The notes: generated by a model not told the origin, from the sequence alone. DNA of 64,000 bases from Chelativorans salis (GCF_025336525.1 NZ_JAOCZP010000008.1:162325-226324); one strand, 5' to 3'. Shown: positions 1 to 9,832, counted from the first letter of the stretch. Numbers and translations: made by a program.

Positions 1-1824
1 TGTGGCCGGGCGTTCGCGCGGCGGCTCGGTGCGGTAGAGGGCGCGCTGCCAGCCATCGTCGTCTATAGCCTTTCCCTCGGCGGTGAGGAGCGTTGCGCCG
101 TCGAAGAGGTCGTTCCTTGCCAGCGCCCGTACCTCTGAATTTCGCGGCAGGCGCGTCTGCCGGACGGGGATACCGGGATTGTCAGCTTGCTCCAGGCAAT
201 AGACCAGCGGTCCGCGCCTCAGCGCCACGCGACCGAAATCCGCCGAGACCTGCGGATTGGCGTAGACGCGCTCGGGGCGCATGGGCAGGTCGAGCTCGAC
301 GCGATCGCCCTTTGCCCAACGGCGGCGGATGCCGAGGTAGCCGTTGACAGTATTCGCCGCCACGTCGATCTCTTCGCCGTTTACCTTCGCCCGCGCCCCG
401 CGCGCCCAGCCGGGGATGCGCAGCTTGAGGCCGAACTCGGTTTCGGCTTCCGGGGTGAGCGTGATTGAGACGGCGCCAGACCAGGGATAATCGCTTTCCT
501 CCATGACGCCGACCCTGGTGCCGGCGACATCGAGCGTGGTCTCGGTGCCGCCGTAGAGGTGCACGATCAGCGAGTCGGCACTAGTGGCGTAGAAATAGCC
601 GCTGACCGAGGCGATCAACCGCGAGGCGTTCATCGTGCAGCAAGGGCAGGGATGCCAGGCCCAGCGCGTGTGGCTGCCGTCGCTCTCCAGCGGATTGTCG
701 TAGAAATAGTGCTCGCCGTCGCGGCTCAGCCCCGTCAGCGCGCCGTTGAAGAGGGCGAGTTCGAGCGTGTCTGCATATTTGCCTTCGAGGTCAAGGTTGA
801 GCATGCGCTGCGCCCACAGGATGAGGGCAACGGAGGCGCAGGTCTCTGCGTAGGCGGTATCGTTGGGGAGGTCGTAGTCCTTCGTGAAGCCTTCATTGTG
901 CGCCGAGGGGCCGACGCCGGCCGTCACGTACATGCGTTTGGTGGTGATGTCTTCCCACAGCCGCTCGCAGGCCCTCTTGAGCGCCGCGTCGTCGAGCTCG
1001 GCGGCGAGATCGGCCATGGCCGTGTAGAGATACATGGCGCGCACAGCGTGGCCGACGGCCTTGTCCTGCTCGCGCACCGGCTTGTGGGACTGTGAATATT
1101 CGTGAGTGCCCGCCCAGTAGTGATCGTCGCCGCGGGCTTCGGCCTCGATGTCGAAATAGTTCGGCTTTGCGCCCCGCTCGTTGACGAAATAGGCGGCTAG
1201 GTCGAGGCGGCGTTTATCGCCAGTGAGGTGATAGAGCTTGACCAGCGCCAGCTCGATCTCCGGGTGGCCGGGATAGCCGCGCTTCTGGCCGGGGCCCGTG
1301 CCGAAGGTCTCAGCGATGTGGTCGAGATAGCGCTCCATGATGTCGAGGAAGCGGCGGCGGCCGGTCGCCTGGTAGTAGGCGATGGCACCTTCCAACAGGT
1401 GTCCGGCATTGTAGAGCTCGTGGTTGTCCCTGAGGTTTGTCCAGCGGTTTTCAAGCTCGCGTTGGATGTACCAGCAGTTCAGATAGCCGTCGGGAAGCTG
1501 GGCCTTGGCCAAATCCTCGACGACGGCGTCGATCTGCGCTTCGATCTCGGCGTCGCGCTTGTGGGCGAGCGCGTAGCTGGCCACCTCGATCCATTTGCCG
1601 ACGTCGGAATCCCAAAAGATCTGCGTTGTGAAGTTATGCCGGTTGGGCGGGATGGAGACCGGCGGCACGGGCTTCGGCAACTTCAAGGATTCCAGGATGC
1701 CGTGTGCGGCGAGCTGGCGGTGCTGGCTAGGCACTGTTCGGGCAAGGACAGTATCGAGCCGCTCGCGCCAGAATGCGCCGGTGAGTTTGACGTCTGTGAA
1801 TCTGGCCGGAGTGTATCTACGCAT
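1..1824 (-). CDS. GH127 (DUF1680) beta-L-arabinofuranosidase, 3' end cut by window edge
   Basis: The reading frame starts at ATG 1824 and stays open for 608 codons to base 1, so the C-terminus is missing. It matches glycoside hydrolase family 127, retaining beta-L-arabinofuranosidases acting on plant hydroxyproline-linked arabino-oligosaccharides. Visible residues fit the HypBA1 catalytic set: a Glu in HNEGF (residue 311), a Glu-x-Cys pair (ETC, 327-329) exactly 16-18 residues later as in HypBA1, and the Cys-Cys of HPCPCC (395-396), one of which is the nucleophile in the family. No signal peptide is seen, so it is probably cytoplasmic and acts on imported oligosaccharide. The start overlaps the stop of the upstream lacI gene by 8 nt, which implies translational coupling in the sugar-ABC operon. 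The family call is firm; the exact substrate is inferred. Confidence 0.88.
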   Translation of the reverse strand, partial: MRRYTPARFTDVKLTGAFWRERLDTVLARTVPSQHRQLAAHGILESLKLPKPVPPVSIPPNRHNFTTQIFWDSDVGKWIEVASYALAHKRDAEIEAQIDAVVEDLAKAQLPDGYLNCWYIQRELENRWTNLRDNHELYNAGHLLEGAIAYYQATGRRRFLDIMERYLDHIAETFGTGPGQKRGYPGHPEIELALVKLYHLTGDKRRLDLAAYFVNERGAKPNYFDIEAEARGDDHYWAGTHEYSQSHKPVREQDKAVGHAVRAMYLYTAMADLAAELDDAALKRACERLWEDITTKRMYVTAGVGPSAHNEGFTKDYDLPNDTAYAETCASVALILWAQRMLNLDLEGKYADTLELALFNGALTGLSRDGEHYFYDNPLESDGSHTRWAWHPCPCCTMNASRLIASVSGYFYATSADSLIVHLYGGTETTLDVAGTRVGVMEESDYPWSGAVSITLTPEAETEFGLKLRIPGWARGARAKVNGEEIDVAANTVNGYLGIRRRWAKGDRVELDLPMRPERVYANPQVSADFGRVALRRGPLVYCLEQADNPGIPVRQTRLPRNSEVRALARNDLFDGATLLTAEGKAIDDDGWQRALYRTEPPRERPAT

Positions 1825-2914
1825 AGTCTTCCGTTCCCGTTAGAGTGTCCGTCTTGGCACCGCAGGATTCGCGGATCACCAGGGTGCATGGCAGGCGGCT
1901 GACGCCCCGCATCGGCGTACCGTCGATCATGGCAATCAGGCGGCGGCCAGCCTCGCGGCCGAGCGCGCGGAGATTGAGATCGACGCTGGTGAGCGGCGGA
2001 CGGCTGGCCTCGGTCATGACGTTCCAGTTGTCGAAGCCGACGATGGCGACATCCTCGGGCACGGCGATGCCGCGCTCGCGCAGCGCGTCGGCGGCACCGC
2101 GGGCGATCTGGTCATTGCCGCAGAAGAGCGCGTCCGGCGGCTCCCGCCCGTGGGCGAAGAGCCGAGCGGCTGCATCGTAGCCCCATTTCTCCGACCAATC
2201 TCCGCTCAGATAGTAGCCTTCGCCTTCCGCAAGCCCCGCTGCCGTCAGCGCTTGGCGATATCCGTCGCGGCGCAGGCGCACGGCCTCGAAGCGCTCCGGC
2301 CCAGTGATGTGGGCTATGCGCTGCCGTCCCAGCCCGATCAGGTGCTCGACGGCCATGCGCGCGCCGCCCTCGTCGTCGGGCAGCAGGCACACGGCCTCGG
2401 GATCGTCGGACTGGGAAAATACGTAGATGACCGGTAGCCCGCGCAGCGCACCGTCGAGTCCCGGCCGACGGTCGGCGCGGCGGGCGGTGATCACCATGCC
2501 GTCAACCCGCTTGCCCAAGAGCTGCTCCACGTGCTGGCGCTCGCGCTCGGGGTCGTCGGTGGCATTGCACATGAAGACGGCGATCTGCCGGTCGGCCAGG
2601 CATGCCTCAAGGCCCTCGGCGATCGGCATGGTGAAGCGGCCGAAGCTATCGTTGGAGATCAGGCCGACGGTGAAGCTATGCCGCCGGTGCAGGCTCTGAG
2701 CCAGGCTGTTGGGGCGGAAGCCGAGCGCGTTGGCCACGGCGATGACGCGCTCGCGCGTCTCGGCCTTGAGGCTGCCGTTGTTGTTAAGCGCCTTCGAGAC
2801 CGTGCCGATGCTCACATTGGCCATGCGCGCCACGTCGCGGATGGTAGGGCCGATCCGGCGCCGCAGCCGGTCATCTTCCGGTGTGCGGCTCGTGGGATTG
2901 GCTGGATCTTTCAT
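1817..2914 (-). CDS. LacI-family transcriptional regulator of the GH127/ABC sugar operon
   Basis: The 365-residue protein has a LacI helix-turn-helix near residues 24-45 (TIRDVARMANVSIGTVSKALNN) followed by a periplasmic-binding-protein-like sugar domain with the usual VAIVGFDN segment. ATG 2914 is preferred over an in-frame start 81 nt upstream because the HTH then lies near the N-terminus as in the family and the gene begins just after the permease stop (11 nt gap). It is embedded in the operon it probably controls (binding protein, two permeases, lacI, GH127). The likely operators are the two GGAAAA-N2-TTTTCC palindromes upstream of the binding-protein gene at 6328-6398; this pairing is inferred. 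The effector is probably an arabinose-type sugar. Confidence 0.88.
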   Translation of the reverse strand: MKDPANPTSRTPEDDRLRRRIGPTIRDVARMANVSIGTVSKALNNNGSLKAETRERVIAVANALGFRPNSLAQSLHRRHSFTVGLISNDSFGRFTMPIAEGLEACLADRQIAVFMCNATDDPERERQHVEQLLGKRVDGMVITARRADRRPGLDGALRGLPVIYVFSQSDDPEAVCLLPDDEGGARMAVEHLIGLGRQRIAHITGPERFEAVRLRRDGYRQALTAAGLAEGEGYYLSGDWSEKWGYDAAARLFAHGREPPDALFCGNDQIARGAADALRERGIAVPEDVAIVGFDNWNVMTEASRPPLTSVDLNLRALGREAGRRLIAMIDGTPMRGVSRLPCTLVIRESCGAKTDTLTGTEDYA

Positions 2915-2925
2915 CGCGGGACCGC

Positions 2926-3813
2926 CTATTTCACCGCGCCGCTCAGGAAGCCGGACACGTAGTGGCGCTGCAGCAGGAAATAGATGGCGATGCATGGAAT
3001 GACGGAGACCATCACGCCAGCCTGCAGCGGGCCCCAGGCTACAGAACCGTAGAAACTGCCGATCACGCTAGTCAAAAGCACCGGCAGCGTGAAGGAGGTC
3101 TCCTTGCTCATGAAGATGAGGGCGGCGAGGAACTCGTTCCAGCTCATGATGAAGGCAAACAGCGCGACCGTCACCATGCCGGGCACAGCCAGCGGCATGA
3201 AGACACGGCCGAGGATCTGCAACGGGCTGCACCCGTCGACGATCGCCGCCTCCTCCAGTTCGCGGGGGATACCCTCGAAGGCATTGCGCATCACGTAGAC
3301 GCTGAACGGCAGTTGCAGGATCGTGTGGATGATCGCCAAGCCGACATGGTTGTTGGTCAACCCGAGCTTGGTGAACATCAGGAAGAGTGGCGTCAAAAGC
3401 GCTTGGTAGGGGATCATCATACTCGCGAGCAGGAGGAGGAACAGGACCTCCTTGAACGGCACGTGGAAGCGGGCGAGCCCGTACCCTGCCGGCACGGCGA
3501 GCGCGAGACAGAAGAGGATGGTCAGGAAGGCCACCATAGAGGAGTTGAAAAGGTAGGTGGGCAGTCCCGCCTGGTATTCATAGACCGTCAGATAGCTCTG
3601 CAGGCTCAAGGAATGCGGCAGGTAGTCGGGCGGGATGGCCGTCACCTCCGCCTGCGGCTTCAAGGAGGCAAGGAAGGACATGATGAGCGGCCAGGCCATG
3701 ATGGCGATCACCAGCCAGCAGATCAGCGCGACGATCACCCGTGCCGGCAATCTAGTGCCGACCCTACGGGTGGAGACGCCGACGGCGCTTCTTTCGAGGG
3801 GAATGTCGCTCAC
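2926..3813 (-). CDS. Carbohydrate ABC transporter permease (MalG-type)
   Basis: This 295-residue inner-membrane protein has about six hydrophobic segments and the cytoplasmic EAA loop (EAAIVDGCSPLQILGRVFMPLAVP) that docks on the ATPase. The start is GTG 3813: its GTGA overlaps the stop of the preceding permease by 4 nt, which gives a protein of normal MalG length. A long in-frame extension further upstream would overlap the other permease and is rejected. It forms the translocation pore with the neighbouring MalF-type permease. The operon contains no ATPase, so it probably borrows one, perhaps the protein encoded at 7672-8769. Confidence 0.9.
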   Translation of the reverse strand: MSDIPLERSAVGVSTRRVGTRLPARVIVALICWLVIAIMAWPLIMSFLASLKPQAEVTAIPPDYLPHSLSLQSYLTVYEYQAGLPTYLFNSSMVAFLTILFCLALAVPAGYGLARFHVPFKEVLFLLLLASMMIPYQALLTPLFLMFTKLGLTNNHVGLAIIHTILQLPFSVYVMRNAFEGIPRELEEAAIVDGCSPLQILGRVFMPLAVPGMVTVALFAFIMSWNEFLAALIFMSKETSFTLPVLLTSVIGSFYGSVAWGPLQAGVMVSVIPCIAIYFLLQRHYVSGFLSGAVK

Positions 3814-4685
3814 GAGCGCCCTTTCCGGCTGGTCAGCGCGATCTGGACGGCCGCGCCCGCCATGATGATCACCATCAGGATAAGCGACAGCGCACTGCCA
3901 TAGCCGAGTTTGAAGTAGACGAACGAGTTCTGGTAAATCCAGTAGACCGAGGTGAAGGTCTGCCCGCGCGGGGCGCCGCTGGTCATGATGTAGAACTGGT
4001 CGAAGGCAAGCATGGAGCCGATGGCGCTGATGAGCGTCGCCAGCAGAATGCTGCGGGCGGCGAGCGGCAGGATGATGCGGCGCACGCGCTGCCAGTAGCT
4101 GGCGCCGTCGATCATCGCCGCCTCGATAAGGTCGTCGCCGATGGACTGGATGCCGGCGACCATAAGGATCATGCCGAAGCCGACGATCTTCCACGTCACC
4201 GAGATGATGACGGCAAGCTGGCCGAGTTCGGCCGAGCGAAACCACACCAGCGGCTTGTCGAGAATGCCGATGTCGACTAGGAGCCTGTTGAACAGGCCCA
4301 CCTGCTGATCGAACAACCACAGCCAGATGAAGCTGGAGGAGGCCAGGCCGATGACCACGGGCAGAAAGATGGCGCCGCGCGTGACCTGCTTGAGCCTCGT
4401 GTTCTCGGTGGTGAGCAGGGCAGCCAGAAAGCCGAGCCCCATCAGTACCGGAGTGATGTAGAGCGTGTAGCTGACGGTGAACCAGAGCGAGCGCCAGAAG
4501 CCCCTGTCCGAGAACGCCTTGGCGTAGTTCTCGAGCCCTACGAACTTGCCGCCGCCGAGCAGCGAGGCGTCGGTCATCGAGGTGTAGACAAGCTGCCCCA
4601 GCGGATAGAAGACGAACACGGCCACGAACAGGAGGGCCGGCGTCATGAACAGGAGCCCGACATATCTGCTGGAGTTGGCGTACAT
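3810..4685 (-). CDS. Carbohydrate ABC transporter permease (MalF/UgpA-type)
   Basis: This 291-residue polytopic membrane protein begins with a TM segment (YVGLLFMTPALLFVAVFVFYPL) and carries the EAA loop (EAAMIDGASYWQRVRRIILPLAA) near residue 200, typical of the first permease of CUT1-class sugar importers. The start is ATG 4685. It is followed with a 4-nt overlap by the MalG-type permease and is separated from the upstream binding-protein gene by 273 bp that contain a palindromic repeat. It imports a sugar that by context may be an L-arabinose-containing oligosaccharide (inference from the GH127 gene in the operon). Confidence 0.9.
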   Translation of the reverse strand: MYANSSRYVGLLFMTPALLFVAVFVFYPLGQLVYTSMTDASLLGGGKFVGLENYAKAFSDRGFWRSLWFTVSYTLYITPVLMGLGFLAALLTTENTRLKQVTRGAIFLPVVIGLASSSFIWLWLFDQQVGLFNRLLVDIGILDKPLVWFRSAELGQLAVIISVTWKIVGFGMILMVAGIQSIGDDLIEAAMIDGASYWQRVRRIILPLAARSILLATLISAIGSMLAFDQFYIMTSGAPRGQTFTSVYWIYQNSFVYFKLGYGSALSLILMVIIMAGAAVQIALTSRKGRS

Positions 4686-4736
4686 GTGCTTGGGTTCGTG
4701 CCTCGTTATGGTGTTTGGTGATGCCGACGCCCTGCG

Positions 4737-4899
4737 GCGCCCCCCTCTGTCCTGCCGGACATCTCCCCCACGAGGGGGGAGATTGCGCCGTCGCGAAGAC
4801 CTTCGCCAATCGTCGGCGCCGCAGGAAAAGCGACGGCGCGAACAGTCGGCTGATCTCCCTCCTTGTGGGGGAGATGTCCGGCGGGACAGAGGGGGGCGA
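4737..4899. repeat. Dispersed palindromic repeat element, intergenic copy
   Basis: Two long inverted arms (4737-4783 and about 4853-4899) flank a roughly 70-bp centre. The left arm starts GCGCCCCCCTCTGTCCTGCC and the right arm is its near-perfect reverse complement. A second copy with almost identical arms lies inside cobG at 24591-24744, so this is a mobile or dispersed repeat rather than a simple terminator. The copy here lies between the binding-protein and first permease genes of a sugar operon, where a strong RNA hairpin could protect the upstream mRNA and lower permease expression. The following bases (CATAGGG) are also shared by both copies. Confidence 0.85.
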
Positions 4900-4958
4900 C
4901 ATAGGGTGCCTGCATCTCCGAACTTCCTGCTTTCACGCAGTCACGCCCCTCGCGCCTC

Positions 4959-6221
4959 CTACTCGCTGGCGATCTCGATCATGCGCTCGCGCGCTTCCTC
5001 GATGGCTTCATCGATCTCGCCGTCGAAGACCGCGCGCTGCAGCATATTGATCCACGGGCTCGAATCCGAATTCACCATGTCAGCGAAGTGGAAAACCCAC
5101 GGGACGTAGCCGACCTTGAGCGCTTCCGCCGTCACCTGCACCTTTGGCTGGTCCGCGAAATACTTGTTGTCGGTGGCGAGATCGGCGCGCACTGGCAGGA
5201 TGCCGTTCTTGGCCAGCCCCTCCAACTGAGCCTCGTCTGAAAGCGACCAGTTGATGAACTCGCGCGCCAACTCCTCGTTATTTGAACCGCGCGGGATGGC
5301 GATTGTATCGCCGCCCACGAAGGCGGAGACCTGGCCTTCCTTGAGGCCCGGCAAGAGGGCCACGCCGTAGTCGAGGTCGGGGAAGTCCGATTCCACCAGC
5401 GGAATGACGAAGCCGCCCGTGCCCGCGATGCCGACATTTCCGTTGGTGAAGCCGGAGACGAAGTTCGCCCCGTTGTCGGTCTCCGCGCTTTCGGGGATCA
5501 GGCCCTCGGTCCACATGTCGCGGTAGACCTGGAGCACCTCCTTGACCGCTTCGCCCTCGAGTGCGGTGTCCTCGCCATTGCGCGGCAGCATCTTGGCACC
5601 GCCGGCGACCATTAGCGGCGAGGTGACGAAGATGTTGCAGCCCGGGCAGGAGCCCGAGAAGTAGAAACCGTAGGTGTCGTCGCCGAGCGCGGCGACCTTC
5701 TTCGCCATCTCATGAATCTCGTAGATTGTGCGTGGCGGCTTCTCCGGGTCGAGGCCTGCTTTGCGGAACAGGTCCTTGTTCCAGGCGATGACCGAGACGT
5801 CCGGCGTGAAGCCGGTGCCGTAGGTGCGGCCTTCATAGGTGGAGATCTCCTTATAGGCGTCGATCACCTTGTCGAAATTGGGGTTCTTTTCCGCCTCGTC
5901 GGTGATGTCGACCAGCGAGCCGGCGCGCATGAAGTCCGGCATGTAGATCAGGTCGAGCGAGATCAGATCCGGCGGGTCGCCGGCGGCGATGCTGGTAGCG
6001 AGCTTGGTCACCATCTGCAGGTTGGGGATGACGGTGACTTCGATCTGGTTGTCGGGATGCGTCTCGTTCCACAACTCGGCGAGCACCTTGCCGGCGTTCG
6101 CAGCACTTCCGTCGCGCACCCACATGGTCATGTCCTGGGCAAGTGCCGTGCCGGCCATGAAGACGGCCGCAGCCGTGGCAAGCACGGCTTTCCCGACACC
6201 CCGGGCGTTCAACACTTTCAT
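4959..6221 (-). CDS. Sugar ABC transporter substrate-binding protein (CUT1 type)
   Basis: The 420-residue protein starts with a Sec signal peptide (about 1-28, ending TALAQD) and continues as a MalE/UgpB-type extracellular solute-binding protein (motifs such as GDPPDLISLDL, TYGTGFTPDVSVIAWNKDLF and FVGGDTIAIPRGSNN). ATG 6221 is chosen because GGGAGGAAATC precedes it; an in-frame ATG 60 nt upstream lacks a good ribosome site and would spoil the signal peptide. It is the first gene of the lacI/GH127 sugar operon and lies behind the double operator at 6328-6398. Its ligand is unknown; an arabinose oligosaccharide is a reasonable guess from the operon. Confidence 0.9.
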   Translation of the reverse strand: MKVLNARGVGKAVLATAAAVFMAGTALAQDMTMWVRDGSAANAGKVLAELWNETHPDNQIEVTVIPNLQMVTKLATSIAAGDPPDLISLDLIYMPDFMRAGSLVDITDEAEKNPNFDKVIDAYKEISTYEGRTYGTGFTPDVSVIAWNKDLFRKAGLDPEKPPRTIYEIHEMAKKVAALGDDTYGFYFSGSCPGCNIFVTSPLMVAGGAKMLPRNGEDTALEGEAVKEVLQVYRDMWTEGLIPESAETDNGANFVSGFTNGNVGIAGTGGFVIPLVESDFPDLDYGVALLPGLKEGQVSAFVGGDTIAIPRGSNNEELAREFINWSLSDEAQLEGLAKNGILPVRADLATDNKYFADQPKVQVTAEALKVGYVPWVFHFADMVNSDSSPWINMLQRAVFDGEIDEAIEEARERMIEIASE

Positions 6222-6327
6222 GATTTCCTCCCATATAGCGGAACCGGTCACGGAGCTCGCCATGCTCCGCGGCAGGAGCAAGCTTTCCCTTACGCTGGCA
6301 GCGGCTCCTCCCGCCGATTGCCAATTA

Positions 6328-6398
6328 GGAAAACCTTTTCCTTAACTGAAGGTGACACGAAACAGCGTTGGTGGCAAGGATTTTGGAAAAGGTTTTCC
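6328..6398. promoter_or_regulatory. Pair of LacI-type operators upstream of the sugar-binding-protein gene
   Basis: Two 14-bp palindromes, GGAAAACCTTTTCC (6328-6341) and its reverse complement GGAAAAGGTTTTCC (6385-6398), lie 57 bp apart centre to centre in the 219-bp region between anmK and the binding-protein gene. Half-sites of this form are typical of LacI-family operators, but the centre is CC/GG rather than the usual CG. The natural candidate regulator is the LacI protein encoded at 1817-2914; spacing would allow looping. Assignment of the regulator is inference. Confidence 0.65.
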
Positions 6399-6440
6399 GA
6401 TATCCTGCCACCATCGCTACAGCCTTTGGGAGGAGAGCCT

Positions 6441-7586
6441 TCAGGCGGAGCCGGTCCTGCTGATCGCAGCCGCCACTGAAGCCAGAATGCCGCCGGTCTG
6501 GGGGGTGCTCACGCCGGTGGTCTGCGGGAAGCTCAGCGGCAGCCCGCGCAGGGACCTTATCGCCAGATAGGCGAAGCATTCCGCCTCCACCGCGTCTCCG
6601 CGCAGCCCCACGTTCTCCGCTGGCAGCACCTCGACAGCGGCCCGCTTGCCGATCTCCCGCATTATCACGGGATTTTTGCGGCCGCCGCCGCAAACGACGA
6701 GGCGCTTCGGCCTCCTCGGTAACAGGTCAAGCGCCTTACCGACGGCACCGGCGGTAAAAGCCGCCAGCGTCGCCGCCCCGTCGGCAAGCGTTAGTCCATC
6801 GGCCATCGCGGCGTCAAAGTCGAACCTGTCGAGCGACTTTGGGAAAGGTGCCGCCAGGTAGGAATGCTGAAGCAGCACGTGAAGACGCTCCTCGTCCGCC
6901 GTACCGGCGGCGGCGATTTCTCCGTCGCGGTCCATGGTGCCGGCGTCGTGCCTAGCGATCCAATCGTTGAGGGGTGCATTGGCCGGCCCCGTATCGAAGG
7001 CGATCAGCTGCTCCTCGCTCGCCCAGGTGATGTTCGCCACGCCGCCGAGATTTAGGATGGCGGTGTCGCCGCCGGCGCCGATCTTCTCGAGCATCGCCTT
7101 GTGGTAGATCGGTGCAAGAGGCGCGCCGTGACCACCGGCCGCCACATCGACAGAGCGGAAATCATAGACCACGTCGGTGCCGACGATCGCCGCCATCCGC
7201 GCGCCATCCCCCAACTGCCGTGTGTGTCCACGTCTGCCGCCCTCCGGCGCGATATGCAGCACGGTCTGCCCGTGAAAGCCCACCGCCGCGATGTCCGCGG
7301 GTGTAAAGCCGTGCTCTTCCAGAAACGCCTTCACCGCATGCGCCTGTGCCTCGCTGAGCGCAATCTCCGCCTCGTGGAAGATCGCCGGCTCCGGCCCCTC
7401 GAAGCCCCACGCGCGGGCGGCCTGCAACGTCTCGGCCAGCAATTCGCGCATTCCGGCAGGGTAGGGCGCCAGCGCCCAAGGCCCGAACGCCTCGATCCGC
7501 TCCCCATCCGTCTTGATCGCCGCGATGTCGATGTTGCCGTCGAGAACGGTCCCGGTCATCAGGCCGATTGCCCACACTGGCTGCAT
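6441..7586 (-). CDS. anmK: Anhydro-N-acetylmuramic acid kinase
   Basis: AnmK phosphorylates and hydrolyses 1,6-anhydro-N-acetylmuramic acid to MurNAc-6-phosphate during cell-wall recycling, in the cytoplasm. The 381-residue protein has the family's N-terminal phosphate loop ([10 protein letters not shown]), the GFHGQTVLH segment, the FDTGPANAP motif that carries the catalytic Asp, and a C-terminal GGGRKNP sugar-kinase motif. AAGGAAG lies 8-10 nt before ATG 7586. It follows the ABC ATPase gene by 85 bp on the same strand and so appears to be the last gene of the second sugar-ABC operon, an unusual association suggesting that the importer handles an anhydro-amino sugar. Confidence 0.93.
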   Translation of the reverse strand: MQPVWAIGLMTGTVLDGNIDIAAIKTDGERIEAFGPWALAPYPAGMRELLAETLQAARAWGFEGPEPAIFHEAEIALSEAQAHAVKAFLEEHGFTPADIAAVGFHGQTVLHIAPEGGRRGHTRQLGDGARMAAIVGTDVVYDFRSVDVAAGGHGAPLAPIYHKAMLEKIGAGGDTAILNLGGVANITWASEEQLIAFDTGPANAPLNDWIARHDAGTMDRDGEIAAAGTADEERLHVLLQHSYLAAPFPKSLDRFDFDAAMADGLTLADGAATLAAFTAGAVGKALDLLPRRPKRLVVCGGGRKNPVIMREIGKRAAVEVLPAENVGLRGDAVEAECFAYLAIRSLRGLPLSFPQTTGVSTPQTGGILASVAAAISRTGSA

Positions 7587-7671
7587 TCTTCTGTCTTCCT
7601 TATCCCGCGGGTTGTGGTGTGGAGCTTAGCGGCTTTTCGCGCCGTGAGCGATGTGAGGCCGGCTTCGGCCT

Positions 7672-8769
7672 TTATATCTCCTCAGCCACCCTGCTCTCCT
7701 CGATGCGCTTTCCATCCGCGTCGAAGGCATGGAGAAACCGCTCATCGAGGGCCAGCGAAATGGTGTTGCCGCTGGTGATCGACCGCTGTCCTGCAAGAGC
7801 GGCGACGATGCGAGGCTGGCCTTCCGCCTCGGCATGGACGATCGTCTCGGGGCCGAGCGCTTCGACAAGGGTCACGGTGGCGGGGATGCGCGCCTGCCCG
7901 CCCTCCGTCTCGATGTGGTGCGGTCGGATGCCGATGGTAATGGGCTCGCCCTCCGGCCGCGCCGGAATGGGCAGCAACAGCACGTGCCCGCCATCAAGCT
8001 CGATGCGCGCTGCGCCATCGTCCCCGCCCGTAAAGCGGCCTTCCAGGAAGTTCATGTGCGGTGCACCTATGAAGCCGGCGACGAAGCGGTTGGCCGGGCG
8101 GTTGTAGAGTTCGAGCGGCGTGCCGATCTGCTCCACCCGCCCGTCGCGCAGGACAACGATACGGTCGGCCAGGGTCATGGCTTCCGTCTGGTCATGTGTG
8201 ACGTAGATCATGGTGGCGTCGAGCCGCTTGTGGAGCGCGGCGAGTTCGGCGCGCATGGTCACACGCAGCTCGGCGTCGAGGTTCGACAGCGGCTCGTCGA
8301 GCAGGAAGACGCCCGGTCGGCGCACCATGGCCCGACCGATGGCCACGCGCTGGCGCTGGCCGCCGGAAAGCTGCCGCGGCTTGCGCGCCAGAAGCTCCTC
8401 GATCCTCAGCATGCGGGCGATCTCGGCAACGCGCTCCTCGATCTTGTCCTTGGGCGTCTTGGTATTCTCCAGCCCAAAAGAGAGATTTTGGCGCACGCTC
8501 ATATGCGGGTAAAGCGCGTAGGACTGGAAGACCATGGCGAGCCCGCGGTCGGCGGCCGCCAGATGATTCACCACCTCGCCATCGAGCATCACCTCTCCCG
8601 AGGTCGCCTTTTCAAGGCCGGCGATGATGCGCAGCAGCGTGGACTTGCCGCAGCCGGAGGGACCAACGAAGACGACAAACTCCTTGTCCTTCACCTCAAT
8701 GTCGACCTGGTGGAGCACCTCGACGGGGCCGAAGGACTTGCTGACGTTTTTCAGTTCGAGATGGCTCAT
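7672..8769 (-). CDS. ABC transporter ATP-binding protein (UgpC/MsmK/MalK type)
   Basis: The 365-residue ATPase has Walker [12 protein letters not shown] (about residue 36), the signature [14 protein letters not shown], Walker [13 protein letters not shown] and the H-loop [15 protein letters not shown], followed by the C-terminal OB/TOBE regulatory domain typical of MalK-like proteins. ATG 8769 is chosen because the protein then begins [14 protein letters not shown] as in the family; an in-frame ATG 66 nt upstream would overlap the permease gene. It sits 10 nt after the MalG-type permease gene in the second sugar operon. Because the first sugar operon lacks an ATPase, this one may serve both importers, as MsmK does elsewhere. 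Confidence 0.93.
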   Translation of the reverse strand: MSHLELKNVSKSFGPVEVLHQVDIEVKDKEFVVFVGPSGCGKSTLLRIIAGLEKATSGEVMLDGEVVNHLAAADRGLAMVFQSYALYPHMSVRQNLSFGLENTKTPKDKIEERVAEIARMLRIEELLARKPRQLSGGQRQRVAIGRAMVRRPGVFLLDEPLSNLDAELRVTMRAELAALHKRLDATMIYVTHDQTEAMTLADRIVVLRDGRVEQIGTPLELYNRPANRFVAGFIGAPHMNFLEGRFTGGDDGAARIELDGGHVLLLPIPARPEGEPITIGIRPHHIETEGGQARIPATVTLVEALGPETIVHAEAEGQPRIVAALAGQRSITSGNTISLALDERFLHAFDADGKRIEESRVAEEI

Positions 8770-8779
8770 GCGCTGCGGC

Positions 8780-9832
8780 CTATTTGATACCGGTCGAGGC
8801 GATGCCGGAGGTGATGAAGCGTTGCAGGAAGGCAAAGATCACCACCACCGGCAACATGCTGACCACCGTCATCGCCAGGACGTAGTGCCATTGCACGTTA
8901 AGTTCGCCCTGGAAGGAGTTGAGGCCTACCTGCAGGGTATAAAGTTCCTGGTCGGACAACACGATCAGCGGCCAGAGAAAGTCATTCCAGCGCCACATGA
9001 CCGAGAAGATGGCAAGCACCGCCACCGCGGGCATGGCGAGCGGCAGGACGATGCGCCAGTAGATCTTCCATTCGGATGCATGGTCCATGCGGGCGGCCTC
9101 GAGAAGCTCGTCGGGGATGGTGAGCATGTATTGGCGCAGCAGAAATACGCCCGTCGGCGTGGCCACCGTCGGCAGGATCACGCCCCACAGGCTGTTGAAA
9201 AGATTGAGTCCGTTGATGACGGAGAACAGTGGGACGATGATCACCGAAAGCGGCACCATCAGCGTGGCGAGGATAACGGCGAGCACGGCAGTGCGGCCCT
9301 TGAACTGGTATTTGGACAGAGCGAAGGCGGCCATGGAGTTGAAGATCAGCGTGATGATGGTCGCCACAACCGTCACGAAGACGGAGTTGTAGAAATAGCG
9401 CAGGAAGTTGTAGCGCTCGAAGGGTGTCGAATAGTTTTCCGTGGCGAGCCTGACCTCCCGCACCGGCTCGCGGGCGACAAGCGGCACACGGATGATCTCG
9501 TCGGGCGCTTCCGGGTCGGCCATCTGCGCCACAGTGCCGATGCGACGGACCTGGACCAGCAGGCGCTCTTCACCGTCTTCCGTCTTCACTCTGTAGAGCG
9601 GCAGTGGCTCGTCGAAGCCTTCGACTTCTACCACCGACGTCTCGTAGGGCAGCAGCGTTGGGGGGAACTCGCTTAGGGCCGCGCGGGTCTTGAACGAGGA
9701 AAGCCCCAGCCAGACCACCGGGCCGAACATCAACAGAAGCCCGGCTAAAAGCCAAATCCAGGCCAGCACGTCGGTGAAGTGCCAGGAAGCGCCCCCGCGC
9801 CGACGGGTGAGGAAAGTGGCGATCCCGCTCAT
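8780..9832 (-). CDS. Carbohydrate ABC transporter permease (MalG-type) with extra periplasmic domain
   Basis: This 350-residue permease carries an N-terminal TM segment, a hydrophilic insertion of about 80 residues (roughly 65-145, rich in Glu, Val and Arg) between TM1 and TM2, then the usual permease core with the EAA loop ([24 protein letters not shown]). MalG proteins are normally 275-300 residues, and the insertion accounts for the excess; topology places it in the periplasm where it could contact the binding protein. Start ATG 9832 overlaps the stop of the upstream permease (ATGA). A much longer upstream reading-frame extension is rejected because it runs through the other permease gene. 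Confidence 0.9.
   Translation of the reverse strand: MSGIATFLTRRRGGASWHFTDVLAWIWLLAGLLLMFGPVVWLGLSSFKTRAALSEFPPTLLPYETSVVEVEGFDEPLPLYRVKTEDGEERLLVQVRRIGTVAQMADPEAPDEIIRVPLVAREPVREVRLATENYSTPFERYNFLRYFYNSVFVTVVATIITLIFNSMAAFALSKYQFKGRTAVLAVILATLMVPLSVIIVPLFSVINGLNLFNSLWGVILPTVATPTGVFLLRQYMLTIPDELLEAARMDHASEWKIYWRIVLPLAMPAVAVLAIFSVMWRWNDFLWPLIVLSDQELYTLQVGLNSFQGELNVQWHYVLAMTVVSMLPVVVIFAFLQRFITSGIASTGIK

Noticed and set aside
2881..3903. Long plus-strand frame (340 residues) opposite lacI and permease genes
   Set aside because: It is antisense to well-supported genes, is rich in Asp/His/Gln/Arg as shadow frames are, and has no family features.
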